Below, in pieces: positions 1 to 11,906 of a stretch of 64,000 nucleotides of DNA. Source of the DNA: Clitopilus passeckerianus (lineage: Eukaryota; Basidiomycota; Agaricomycetes; Agaricales; Entolomataceae); NCBI GenBank assembly GCA_944990035.1, contig CALYLX010000013.1, forward strand, positions 248,001 to 312,000, read 5' to 3'. The translations under genes were made by a program, and so were the position numbers. Position 1 is the stretch's first letter, and each line of letters starts with the position of its first letter. The notes under the pieces are model-generated. The model was not told where the DNA came from. It ran no database searches and saw only the letters and a program-made list of their open reading frames with translations.

Positions 1-568
1 CGGTTATTCCGGATTTCCTCTCCCGCATGTAAGGAAGGAACGCCTTCGTGACGTTCAGCGCACCGAATACTTTCGTACTTCACCAAAGTCAGCAAGGCGT
101 GAAGGGTAGAGTCCGATAGTTCCCTACTGGAATTGATTCTGGGCCTCAGCTAACGTGCTTTCTTCAAGTGCACCTACCGTTAGGTAGCCTATCATCACGA
201 AGAATCTCACTATTAGTTGCTTTGGAACAAGCGTTTGCAACCATAAACCAACCTGCGTTGTTCACCAACACGTCAACCCTTCCGTGTATCCCAACTGCCG
301 TCTTTGCGATTGTATGCAGGTCTCCCATTGAAGATGTCACGTCTAATTCCAAGATGTCTGCCCCCTTTTGCTCTAGCTGGAGAAGCCTATCCATGGAACG
401 AGGCCGGGCCGTAGCGATGACTTTATCACCGCGTTTAAGTGCGGATAGGGTCAAATGGTGACCGAACCCAGAGCTGCGTAAGGCAGTGAGCGTGTGGAAT
501 CAGATTGCCCTCGAGAGAAACACGCACGAAGTTCCAGTGATGAGCCAGACCTTCTGGGATGCCATTAG
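1..568 (-). CDS. Short-chain dehydrogenase/reductase, 3' end outside window
   Basis: NAD(P)-dependent oxidoreductase of the classical SDR family; the substrate cannot be told. Spliced exons on the minus strand are 528-568, 178-473 and <1-69. The first intron (474-527) restores the Rossmann cofactor motif TGTSSGFG; after the second (70-177) the frame reads NVFGALNVTKAFLPYMRER, the usual helix-4/5 region. The NNAG motif lies in exon 2. The catalytic Ser and YxxxK would lie beyond base 1 and are not seen. The start is the ATG at 568, which puts the glycine motif about 10 residues from the N-terminus, as is usual for the family. The second intron's acceptor (AAAG) is my choice from family similarity and is the weakest point of the model. 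Confidence 0.8.
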
Positions 569-1180
569 AAACGAGTGTAGGGATAACTATGCTTATTCTC
601 TGTGTTCGAATAAGTCCCAGGCTTTATATCTGATGTTTGACTCAAATGGCCCTTGAGGTATGAAACAGAGACGGCTTATAACAAAGTGACGAATGGTCTC
701 GGCCCGCAGCAGGCGGCTCAAGTTGATCTGCCAACCTTATTCAGTAGGGGTCAACTGTTCATGTCAGACGCGACGCGACGGGAGGTCGGCCAGTCAACAC
801 CTTTGCGCAGCAGCGGTTCGGCACAAGAGTAGGGATCATGGATCGGTAGTATGAGTGAGTCATACTATCGCCAGAATCCGGGTGATATCAAGTCTGCATG
901 ATCTCCGGAAGTCACGAGCTTCCACAGAATCCTCGGCTCTTCGTTGGATTGGTATCGCTCCAAGACGTAGGGGAGGGGTCCCAAGCTAACTGAAAAGTGG
1001 TAGTTTCAACGGTACCCTTCATCCCAAATTCGATTTCGACAGGAGAGACCAATCTCAATATCCTCAGTGGTTTGGCAATTGACGACGAAAACTGAACAAA
1101 GCTTGAATTGAGATACATTATACACTTGTAGGTAGAGACTCTGATAATTTGATTCCATCCTTGCTTTTCACCGGGCCAGT
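569..1180. other. Gene-free spacer
   Basis: Lies between the SDR 5' end and the AA9 stop codon. Only short ORFs without recognisable content; it probably holds the SDR promoter and the AA9 3' UTR. Confidence 0.5.
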
Positions 1181-2636
1181 TTAGAGGCACTGGGAATAGT
1201 AATCTGGAGTGACGACGTCAGAACCAGACCCCATCAGAAAAAGAAAAAGGGACTGACCATTGAGAACAGTGCACTTGTAAGGCGAAACACTGAAAAGCAA
1301 GGTCAGTATACACGTGTGAGGGACACAACCGGATGCTACATACCATGCTGTCGCACCGGTCCAGCCTTGACCACCGCACTGTCCGTATTGGCCAACGGTT
1401 CCGGTCTGAGTAGGCTGGGGCTGAGATGTAGTCGGTGTGATGGTCGGTGTGGTGGTCGGTGTGGTGGTAGGCTTGGTGGTGGTAGGAACGGAGGTAGGTG
1501 AGGTCTGGGGACGAAATATCGTCAGTTTACGAAGCAAGTTTAGGCAGGACAACCTACTCCGCCTCCGCTTCCGTAGAGAGGGGGTCCGGGAATAACGTAG
1601 GTCTATATGGAACATCAGCATTGTACACTTTTCAATAGGTGGGCGCCGACATACAGTCTGAGTCTTAGCATCGTTGGAGTAAAGGTCAATATTGACTGAA
1701 TATGTAGGTTCGTCAGCATCAGGATGATCACCACAAAACGAAGAACGCACGGCCAGGGTCGTTGTTGGAGTAACCACCAGGGAAGGAGACAAGCTGAGCA
1801 GAAGTAGGGGCAAGGCTTCCGCCACCAGTGATCTGAATTTGGGCGCATTCGGGGTAGAATTGCTATTTCCGCCGAAGCCAAGTTAGATATGCTCAGGTCT
1901 AAAACATTTTGCAAACACATACAGCGGGCATGGAGTGAAGAGCAATGGTCTCGAAGCGGATGAGGTAGTTTCCGCTGGGGACAGTGCTGGGGATGGTGGT
2001 GGTCCACGACGAGTTGTCGGCGATCATCTTTCCAGATGCCCAGTTACCAGCACCTACGGTACCAGAGAGCAAACCGGCTTGGTCGATCTTGAACTGTGAA
2101 CGATTGGAGAAATGTCAGTGAGGATCATCATCCGATCTGTTGAGTTACCAACCCATTTGAGAGACTTGGCGTTGACGCCAGTGCAAGTCGAACCCGGGCA
2201 TGACGCAAGGTAAGTGAGCTAGGGCAGTACTTCAGTAAAGATCGCATAAGACTGGAAGTAGAGCCTTACCATCGGGCCGGTGTTGTGAGGCCAGACTTGG
2301 TTCCAGTAAGCGGTGATGGCTGAACCGGCCTGGACGGTAGCAGTGAGTTGCAGAGCACCCGATGTTCCGTCATCATTGCAAGCAAGGGTGGAATCAGTAG
2401 CGTCTTGGATGGGGTTGCTGGAGAATTGTCAGTATGGGGAAGGAGCCGCAGTGGACCAAGTAATCGTACTAGGTAGACCATGGGCGTTGGATGCTGGTCT
2501 GGCCAGTAGGACTGTTGTATGGCTGCCAGCCTGTGTACCAGTTTCCACCGTTGGCGTAGTAGAGTACACCGCCGTGTGCGAGGACAGCGGGGAGTGCGGT
2601 CGAGAGAGCAACCAAGGAGGCGAGCTGGCGTAACAT
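1181..2636 (-). CDS. AA9 lytic polysaccharide monooxygenase with C-terminal CBM1
   Basis: Secreted copper enzyme that oxidatively cleaves crystalline cellulose. Ten exons close in frame to 321 aa: 2470-2636, 2270-2417, 2153-2218, 1923-2093, 1751-1862, 1655-1695, 1558-1602, 1344-1504, 1258-1289, 1181-1203. A signal peptide ([20 protein letters not shown]) is followed directly by His-Gly-Gly, the N-terminal histidine of the copper brace. The second His is in WPHNTGPM and the axial Tyr in QFYPEC. After the catalytic domain come a Gly and Thr/Pro-rich linker and a CBM1 ([12 protein letters not shown] ... YYSQCL) with the expected four cysteines. The start is the ATG at 2636; further upstream the frame only has TTG. 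The CBM is assembled from three short exons, the last two of 32 and 23 nt. Confidence 0.93.
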
Positions 2637-3955
2637 TGTCGTTGAGAACAACCGTTAAAGAAACCAGGGAAATTAGACCAGCCTTTTTATCCTTGCAATG
2701 CAGTAAAAGTTCCGGCTAGCGACATCATCAAAAATGGACAAAGGGAGATTGAGAAGGTTTCTCCGCATGAGCAGACGATGTCATAGTCATTCAAGGCACG
2801 CCGTCTATAAAAATAGAAGGACGGCACGGGTGTGTGACCTGCGATCGGCCATGGCATTGGTACATTTCATCCGTTCCGAAAGCCTGCAGAGGGGGTTAGA
2901 ACATCATCTGGACAAGAGTGTCGGGGAAACCTACATCTGGAAGATTATTCAAGCCATAAACTCATGGGCAAAAACGGCCAAAAACGGTGGTCTTTCTAGG
3001 TTCGCTCGAGCCTATGCAGGGGTAAAACGATCCTCCGTGAGGTCTGGGGGAAGAATTAGACTATTTGACCCGTCGGCGGAGCGATTATAATCACCTGGTG
3101 GGTCCGATGGAGTCTAAATGTCTAAAATGTGCTAGCATATCATAAAGTGAGGCGTCACTTCGCCTGGAAGCAACGGGAACTCTTGGCATGGCTTGGATGA
3201 ATTCGCGGGCGTTGAGTGTAAATAGCTCGCCATCGGATAAAATGCCTCGATGAGAGTGTTGCTACTGCGCATGTCCATCAGACGAGTTTGGAAGTTGGAT
3301 TCTTGGAATACATTTGTGGAACTTTACCGGAAAATGACCGGGTCGAGGAAAATGGTCGGGATGGGGAACGATCTTATGACTCCCCTCGTCAGCCTGACGA
3401 TGCTCGAGTCTTCATTTAGTTCTGAGGACTTAGAATGGGAATAAGATTCAATTCCAGTATGTATAGAATGATCCGACATACTTTGGTTTCGCAACAATGG
3501 GCCATCCCTGATAAACCCAATAACCCAGGTTGGTCGCGCTGCCTGCTTAATTCAACAGTGTATTACCTGTTGGGTACGTTTCCAAGCTTTGGCTTTGAGA
3601 CAGAGGAGCGAGCCCGAGCTCTTCGCGAATGCCAGTGGTTGGCTTTTTCGTTTCGTGGTGAAAGTTCGGTGAAGAGCAGGATCATCCCAATTCAGTTCGG
3701 TTCGGAAAGCGGAGGCGGAATCACCTAGACCACGTGAGGATTTGAGTGACGCGTCGCGACGCGGACAGACCTTCAAAGCTCATTATCCATGGGAAAAGCG
3801 AAATCAGAGGCAAACAATACGGTGGCAATGGTTCATATATAGTACACCAAGAAGCAACTAGCTATGTTACAGTTTTCATGTTTTAAAGGGAAGCGATGAA
3901 GGAATGCGCATATGTATCAGAAATAGTCTTCCAGGCAACCATGATCATGCTCAGC
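2637..3955. other. Gene-free spacer
   Basis: Holds the AA9 promoter and the 3' flank of the AAA ATPase gene. The ORFs here (longest 118 aa, 2734-3090 plus) show no family likeness, no codon pattern and no conserved motif; I see no gene. Confidence 0.45.
2683..2690 (-). promoter_or_regulatory. TATA-like element of the AA9 gene
   Basis: Minus-strand ATAAAAAG about 47 nt upstream of the ATG at 2636. Position and sequence fit a core promoter; no other support. Confidence 0.35.
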
Positions 3956-6606
3956 CTATTTAACGTGCTTCCTCATTTGCCGGAATTCCTGAGTAAACTC
4001 CGCCATAGCGTCCAAAGTCTCCAAGAAGTGACGATATTCAACCTTCTCGCCACGCCCAACTGCCAAGGACTGAGCAGTTCGAGCAGCGTTCTTGATCTGG
4101 CGGCCATTGATGTTACGAGCAGCCAGTTGTGAAATTTGCTCCTTGGTGACGGCCTCAGAGACGCCCAGTTTGTTAATGAACGCAGTCCAGACTTGCTCCC
4201 GAGACTCGATGTTGAGCTCGCTGAAGTGAAGGGCGACGTGGATGCGAGAAAGGAACGCTTCATCGAACGCTTGGACGCGATTGGTTGTCAAGAACAAGAT
4301 GCCACGGTAATACTCAACATGGCGGAGGCTTTATATTTCGTCAGCTTAGTTTTGAGATACAAATTTGGCTGACTTACAAGACCGCAACCATGGCATTTCT
4401 CTCAAGATCGTGGAGTGATCGTTCTTCCAGGAACACGTCAGCCTAGGGAAGCCAATAGTCAGAGTCGAACGTTGGTGGTGCTAGAATGTGGATTCACCTC
4501 GTCGATCAGAACAATAGCCTTCCATGCAGTTGCCACGTTGAAGATACGTTCCAAGGCCGCGTCAAGTTCTCCAGCTGTGGTGCCCAGATCTCCTCCACCA
4601 ACGACATACAAGGGCCTGCGGACGTGCTCACTCGTTGCTTCTGCCGAGAATGTTTTCCCTGCAGGCCCTGTCAGTAACTGCACATGTTGCAAGTACAGCA
4701 TATCACATACCGACACCAGGGGGACCAAATAGGTTGACGACCAATCCATGGCCCTTACCTTTGATGAAGTCATCAAAACCGATACCCCGATGGTGAGATT
4801 CGACGAGAGACTGAAGCAAGTTCTTCCGGGAAGCCGGCAAGACAAGGTTCTTGAAAGCTTCCTCATTCCATTCGACCTCCTGAATCTTGTCAACATCGAA
4901 TTCGACTGAATGTTCGTCAGTTAAGAGGATATGTAGGAGGAAAGACATGACGTACGCCACATCTTGTCAGCAAAGCTGAAACCATAGACGGTAGTAGAGG
5001 CCAGCATAATCTCGTCATCCTCCAAGTCGGCACCCGGAGCTTCTTGTTGTTGGTTCTGCACGAGTGAAGCTAAAGGTATTGATATCAGCTATAGTACATG
5101 ACATTCGACTATCAGCTCACCGTTACCGGGGCCAATGTAAGGCACCGAAGTATTGTACGGGTAGGACATAGGCGGTAACGGCGGAGGTGGGGGCATCATT
5201 TGGTGCGGCTGCAGAGGCAAATAATCCCTGGAGTCTTGTGGTGCGGGTAGGGTGTTCTGCAAAGGCAGACCGATAGGCAAAGGCATGTTCGAAACCGGGA
5301 ACTGATAGTTGGGATTGTTCTTGCGGAAGGTTGCCCGGTCAACCATGATCCTGCTGTCGACCTTGAAAGAGAAGAGCGAGTAAAGAACGATGGGGTACAA
5401 TGAAACTGTGCAACTAGCTTACATTGTGTTTGATGATCCTGTCGCCGCATTTGAGAGCGGCAATGCCCCGATATTGTTTGTGATGAATCCCGATCATGTC
5501 GAGCCACTTCTTGCCTCTGCTGAGGAGCGACTGACGAATGTGATCGGCATCAGGGTGGAACTTGAGAGGGAAGGCGTTGAGCCCTTGAATCTTCGTCGTT
5601 CCTTTGAAGTGCCTGAGGTTGATGACCGTCTGGACCTTGCCGACTCGAACGCTATTCGGGCTGTTCAGGCGATCGACGAGATCAACGCTCTCGCAGCTGA
5701 GCGAGTAGACAAGTTGGCCGTCGATCGTGGTCTTCTGGGCATAGAGCATCTTGAACAGGCGGACCTTGCCAGTCATGGAGCACTTGGCGACGAACAGGGT
5801 ACGAGGTACAAGGATGTATTGCAAGAAGTCGAAGGTGATTTCGCCATGGGCCCTCAGCTTATCAAGCTTCGTAAGGGTGGCACGATAGTCGGTCTTGAAG
5901 GTAGAGATGAGCAAGTCAACGGAGGAGAGCAGATGGGTCTCCATCTCAGAACGAGGTTTCTTTGCCGCGAGTTGGTCACGGTACGCGGCGAACTCGTCGA
6001 GGAAGGTAATGATGAGGTCGGGATCGAGCTGAGAAGTATGTTAAACCTCCATTTGTCTGTGTATGATATGGCTGTTTACCTCGAGAGGATCGGCATTCCA
6101 AGAGACACCGGGCCAGAACTTGATCACATCCTTGCAAGCCTTGAGGATGTATTCGCTCTTGATGACAATCCTGAAGGTAGGCTCCTTATAGTCCTCCTTG
6201 GGAAGCTTGCGAACGATGCTGGACGAACATCAGAAAAAAGGCCAAGAGAAAGGAAACAACTATGCAACGCACACAAAACTAAAGTCCTTCCAGGGGTCAT
6301 TGATACCACTCTGCATGACCGGAACGGCCTCGACCTTGACGTTCGCACTCATATTCTGGGGGTAACATATCGTTATTTACTCAGAGCTAGATGAAACGTA
6401 TGAACACGTACCCTATACTTCCACATCTTATACCACCTGCTGTAGTAATGGTCGACGCGCTTAACCTTCAGCGAAGGCACAGGCCAGACATCTGGTTCCT
6501 GTTCGCGGACAGTGTCCACAGTGACCACAGAGTCATTGTCAGGAGCGAGTGACTCAATATTCCTGGAGCTGGAAGGCCTGACAAAAGAGCTAAGGCGTCG
6601 ATGCAT
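3956..6606 (-). CDS. Fungal AAA+ ATPase with large N-terminal domain
   Basis: Ten exons close to 723 aa: 6412-6606, 6273-6355, 6080-6218, 5423-6028, 5121-5361, 4956-5069, 4711-4905, 4498-4658, 4378-4442, 3956-4328. The C-terminal third is an AAA module: Walker A GPPGVGKT (split by the intron 4659-4710), Walker B IVLIDEADVFLE (split by the intron 4443-4497), sensor-1 ILFLTTNRV and a helical lid. The first about 400 residues resemble the uncharacterised N-terminal region (DUF7025-type) found in a large fungal AAA family, including the SRIMVD motif. A disordered Pro-rich stretch (MMPPPPPLPP) precedes the ATPase. The family is widespread in fungi without an assigned substrate; a remodelling role is inferred only from the AAA core. 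An upstream ATG at 6645 would add 13 aa but lies only a few bases below a TATA box, so 6606 is preferred. Confidence 0.88.
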
Positions 6607-6648
6607 GGTGAGGGTTAGAGGAGAAAAATGAGCGCTCTTGTGCATCTC

Positions 6649-6654
6649 TATATA
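6649..6654 (-). promoter_or_regulatory. TATA box of the AAA ATPase gene
   Basis: TATATA on the minus strand, 43 nt upstream of the ATG at 6606 but only 4 nt upstream of the ATG at 6645. This spacing favours 6606 as the translated start. Confidence 0.4.
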
Positions 6655-8779
6655 CCATGAGATACGGCAACGCGCGGCGGGGCCGCCAGCTGGGAATAGA
6701 ATTCATAGAAGTAGGTGGCTTGAGTCAATATGCGTATGTAGAAAGCCTTGAGGCATTTTGATTGAATAGAAGATTGCCTAGATCGTCACATTCTACAGCA
6801 TTAGGTGGCCACATGATGGTGGAACCCTGTCTAAGCGCTCAAGTCGATTACAAAGTCTTCGACGGAGTCGCACAGGATGAGCGCAGAGTAATTGGCTGCA
6901 ATGGGCCATGGATTTTTGCTGCGTTGAAGCATGCACAGTCGATAATAGATACACCGTCGTTTTTTGTGCCTGTGATGGGGGATTAATTTGCTAAGAGCAA
7001 GCTGAGAGTGAGAATCCACGATGAATGCTGGTGCTCGACACGATGGCCACACAGCTGTGACGCTGTGAAGAGTGAGCACAGCATCCCATCAATTGTCAAT
7101 GATGGACAGCAGGAATGATAAGATTGGCCGGGGATAGATAAGATGGGCAGGAATGGGGGCGCTCACGATCAGCACATTAGGGCACCCAACACCTAGTTCC
7201 AAATGATATTTACCTCCATGTCCAAATTGCCGCCACGATGTCCGGATTGAATCTACTGCTTTTCGCAGATACCCAGAGGATACCCTTCATTTATGCCGGT
7301 TGGTGGCCCAGTGGACGCCATCAAACTCTCCATTCTAAGGCATTGAGTTCGGGCACGGCGTCAATTATGAAGTCATATCGGAGCAAGGGGGGTGTGTGTA
7401 CTTAAACACGGAACACTTTTTTCTGAGATATTTACGCCTGAAATTACTACTCCAAACCAAACCACGCAACCAATGAACCAAGGAAGTATGACCGGGAGTG
7501 GTGTAGGGACCAAGGTGAAGTACGCAGAGTCAGCCCTTTCGCCCAGTTAGTTTCCTGATGCCAATCCACAGAGGAGCGGCTGAGACGATTCATGGTAATT
7601 GAGAGACTTCTTATATGCTGGGCTTATGAGATGATTGCCTTTCAGGAATTGGAGAAGGACTAGAGGAACAGTTCTGAGTGCGACCGACTCAATACCTCAC
7701 CCTAAATCAGACGCACTTGACGCTCAGTCAAAGATCCATAACGATCAAGTCACAAAGAAGGGAAATGCGGAGGCGGAAAAAGGGCTTGAACATCTACGGG
7801 GACCTTGGACATGTTCTATGGTTGTAGGACTTGGCTGTACTGCGTCATATATCGATATGCCTCCCGATTTTTACATTCATGAGACCATCAATCAACTCAG
7901 TTGCTTCAATATTTCCTGGTGAACGTCAAACACCAATGATCAATCTCCAGTAACAATTTGGAGCCAAGACGACAGCAGCCCAAGGTGACAATGATACCGA
8001 CATTTACCACTAGATTGATACAGGCCCTTTGTGGAGCATCCCAGCCTGAGCCTGAGGTGCCATAGTGATTCAAGAAGTTCGAGAGTCATATGCGATTCAC
8101 GTCTTGATTCACGGAGAGTTGGGAGGCTTTCACACGGCCCTGTTGCGGCAGGCCTAAGGAACTATAACTCGGTAGCATTAGTGCAAGGTGCCTCGCTGTG
8201 ATATATTTCAGCTACTATTGCGGTAGTTCGTCCTAAAGCGACAGGATCCCCGCCGTGGTTCTTGAAATACTTTCTGGTTCTTTTAGCCAGTAGTTCTCTT
8301 TGTCTTAGTCTTTGTATTGGGTCTGGACTCTTTGCAAGCGACAACCGGAATATCAAGAAGAAGCGGGCAACGATCACAGGAACGACAGGAACTCTGGTTC
8401 GGTGCTGTTACTGATCACCGAGGGCCCGCCGTGACTCCTTCGACACGTTTTTGAAGCATTGAAATGGCTCTCAGGGTGAACATTGGATGTAAACCAAATC
8501 ACCCTCGTTTATTCTGGTGTCAGAAGTGACCAAATTCCGTTGAATTGTTACAATTACATGTGTCATAGTGGGATTACATTGTGAAACGCGAATAATGATA
8601 GGGCGATTATGAGCGAAAAAGGTACTCTTGAGAATTATGCTTTGTGAATATAGAACATGTGTCTAAATGAGTGTAAATGCAGATAAGGAACAATACAAAT
8701 GAGTGTGTTGAGAAAAGGGAACCAATAAATTATCGCTATACCCGAGAAAGAAAACAACATTGCCTCCTGGGCGACCGGA
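6655..8779. other. Gene-free spacer
   Basis: More than 2 kb with only scattered ORFs under 100 aa in all frames. None resembles a known family and no splice chain could be built. Confidence 0.45.
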
Positions 8780-10382
8780 TTATTTGAGGTGTCGTAAAGC
8801 CCTGACGACTTCCAGCATGTTATTTTGATTCCATTCGCCACTCCAGTCATTTCGCTGCGAGGCAAGCTGAGGCTGTTCGACCTCCTGTTGGCCCTGCTGA
8901 GACTGAGGTCCGGTGCTCGAAACCTGGTCCAGCCAGTTTGCTTTGACAGGTAACGAAGGGTCGTACTCGAATGGTGTCCGAGGCCGAGGACTGATCTGTT
9001 GACTCGAACGGGCCGCTACATAAGACTGGGAACGCGGGCGACCAATTAGTGAATGGCGCCGTGAGGCTGGTGCAGAAGGTGATGCGACGGCATTTGGGGA
9101 AAGCGGGCGTAGTGAATCAGAGCCATCTGTCAAGCTAGCTACGGCTGGAGTCGCTTCGGACCATGGTGAATTCTTTGGCGCTCCTGGCAAAGGCGAAGGC
9201 GGATTGAACAATATCGGTGAAATGGGTGTGCCACCGGTGGTATCATCGCGTAGCTCGCCCCAAACGTCTTCACCGAGGCCATGCTTGTGAACGTCGTCAG
9301 GGTTGACTGTAGATAGAGAGTTTCTTGAAGATGAACGTGTAGCACGTGTGATGGATTGTGAATTCGAACGGAAGAGCGTTGGAAGAGAACCGAGGTTTGA
9401 CAGCGTCAAGCTCTTCCTTCTGATTTTCTTGGTCTGTACTCCGCTAGAGGGAAGGGGAGGAGAAAGCTGCGCCGGAGAGAAGGAGCATCCTGAGTCCGAA
9501 GGCTTTTTGGGATGCTCAGCGAAAATCGTTCGACTGTATTCAGGTGGGCAGCCGCCGAGAGTGCGAGCAATCTTGTTGACGCTTCTCTTCCTGCAGAAAT
9601 TCTCCTTCGCTAGTTCCCAGTCCAGAGAATTCATGGTGTCAACTGAAGTCCTGGACGTGAGAGCGCGTTCGTGAGAATAGATAGAATTGAATGTGGTTGT
9701 GGAAAGCGGTGAAACAGGATCGACGGATTGGTTCCACAGTATGGGCTGGAGTGGCGGCTCCCTTAGATAGCCCTCCGAGGCAGAACTGCTCCCCTCAGGT
9801 GAAAGAGACAGATCAATAACACCAGCATCGGGGGTAGGAAGGCAGGGTGGGGCTTTTGTCAACTTCGAGCCCTTCCTTCGCAGACTAGATCTAGAGTCGT
9901 TGAGGCTGATTGAGGCTTTCCGATCGCTGTCTGATATGGCGGTCTTCGGTCGTCCGTTCTTTGAACGCCTCTTGGAAAGGGAAGGCTCCAAGTCGCCGAG
10001 TATTGAGATTACTAGAAACGGAGGTTTGGAATCTACATCAGAAATATAAGAAAAACTGAGTAGTCATCATGGTCTACTCACCATTATTTGATGATGGCAA
10101 CTGAGCTTTGGATTGCTTGCGAAGGGCCGGTGAGGAGATGGAGTGGTGAAGGGTTCGCCGCGATCTAGGGGTTTCGCTTCGAACTTCCAGAACAGGCAGC
10201 TCGGCGAATGGGTTCCCAGTGGCCACCTTCTGGTCGCAATCCAGCTCGCTCGTCTCATAAGACGAGTAACGACTAGGCGCAGTACTAGGCCGTGGGGTGG
10301 ATTTGAGTCCTAGGAATTTGCGTAATTTGCTTAGGGGCGTCATCCGTGGCGTGTTAGAGGGGGATGGTTCGCCAGAATCCAT
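8780..10382 (-). CDS. Serine/proline-rich protein of unknown function
   Basis: Two exons (10082-10382 and 8780-10032, intron 10033-10081) close to 517 aa. The start ATG at 10382 gives MDSGEPSPSNTPRMTPLSKL. The protein is rich in Ser, Pro, Arg and Thr and looks largely disordered, with many SP/TP and RRxS sites of the kind phosphorylated in fungal signalling or cytoskeletal scaffolds. A more ordered stretch (KENFCRKRSVNKIARTLGG, mid-protein) and the C-terminal end (NNMLEVVRALRHLK), which looks helical, are candidate functional parts. No transmembrane segment or signal peptide. I do not recognise the family. Confidence 0.75.
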
Positions 10383-11906
10383 CGTAGGCTTTTGTTGAAA
10401 GAAAACCTGTTGGGACACGACGGCACGGCAAGGCAGGAGTAAAAGTGTCCAAATGGGACCGTCGTGCAAGTATATGTAGCCGTACCTCAGCCGCCTGTAT
10501 GTTTGAAGACTGTATGGGCATCGTGAATTCAGGGTCGATGAATCATCAGTAACCAGGGTGCGTCGTGTTGGTACGGCCTGGTTCATCCTGCCGACGCAAG
10601 ATCATGCCCCTCGCTATGATGAAATTTTATCTTCATTGTTCGAAACCCCTAAGCAAGCGCAGATCCAGTAAAGAGGCTACATTCAGGCCACTAAGTTCGG
10701 ACCAGTCTACAGCGCAGTGACAAACTGGGCAATTCTGACCTGAAGCCTGTGCAGTTCTCGACGCGGACCTGTCAATGTCTCGTCAAGGTCAAGCTGTTAC
10801 GAACGGAACATCACTGAAACGGCCATTGATGCAATCAGCGTGTCTGGAGAGGCCGACGGATTGTTATATTTACAAAATGATGGGTTCCTTGAAACCAAAT
10901 ACTTGGATTAGCCGGACACACTCTCACCATCCCGCGCACCGAGCTCCGATTCGGTCAGTTCAATTAGGAGTCAGTACGCTCCTCTGATTTTGACGAAGGA
11001 GATTCAAACATCGCACAGGGATGAAGTAAACTAGTACATCGGTAAACAGATTTGTATACAGACGCTTAACCTGGCATTGAATGCAATTTTTTACCCAGCA
11101 AATCGGGTGTAGCAGATGCCTGAGTCGAGTGCGGAATCCTCATCGCAGGATTCGAGGCCTCGGGCAAACGGAATAGCCTGTCGCGAAAACTCACGCCGCT
11201 CGGCGTCTGTCCGTCTCTGTCAAGCGTATGTGTTCCCTCACCAGGGCCACACTGGACACACAATGGGCTGCCAGAACCACCTGCAACATGGTCTGTCGTT
11301 CGTCTGTCGCAGCTGTCTGAATCAGTCTGATTCCCGCTGCCACCGGACTACGTCGTTCACCTACTGGCACCCATGATGTCTATAATGAGATACACAACTA
11401 CGACACAGCCGTTTCATTCTCTTTCTCCAAACAGTCCGTGCTGGCGCGCCATCAAGACTGCTCGAATACAGTCTGGACATGTGGTGGTACATCGAAACCG
11501 TCATGCCGATCTACTAAGATGGGAATTTTGGACACGAACTGTCAAAGAAGTACTTCTCGGGCTCATCTAGGTATGAATCTGGAAGCATCTGGCTGATTGA
11601 AACAGACATTTTCGTTAACTGCATCTCAATCGCTCTTTCATCTCACCTAGGAGCTAGGAAACCGATAGATATCGAGGGTGTGACTACATTGTACAAATGA
11701 TTGAAATAATGGAGTATATCTAGATGATGGCCTTCTGCGGCGACGGCGGCTGCACGCCCTCTATATGAAGGAAACGCATGTATGACCAAAAGCTCTATGG
11801 GTAGGGTCAATGAGATAAAGATCTATGTGGGTATGTGCCACTTGTGTCAGACGTTTCAACGTCCTGTACTCTGGATGACTTGACGCTATATGGTACTCAA
11901 AGAATG
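10383..11906. other. Gene-free spacer
   Basis: Contains the promoter of the serine-rich gene and the 3' flank of the thioesterase gene. ORFs up to 86 aa lack recognisable content. Confidence 0.45.

Noticed and set aside
2734..3090. 118-aa plus-strand ORF upstream of the AA9 gene
   Set aside because: No recognisable domain, lies in the AA9 promoter region and has no partner exons.
5390..6394. 334-codon plus-strand ORF antisense to the AAA ATPase
   Set aside because: It spans four exons and three introns of a convincing minus-strand gene, has no family likeness and ignores splice sites; a frame shadow of the large exon 5423-6028.
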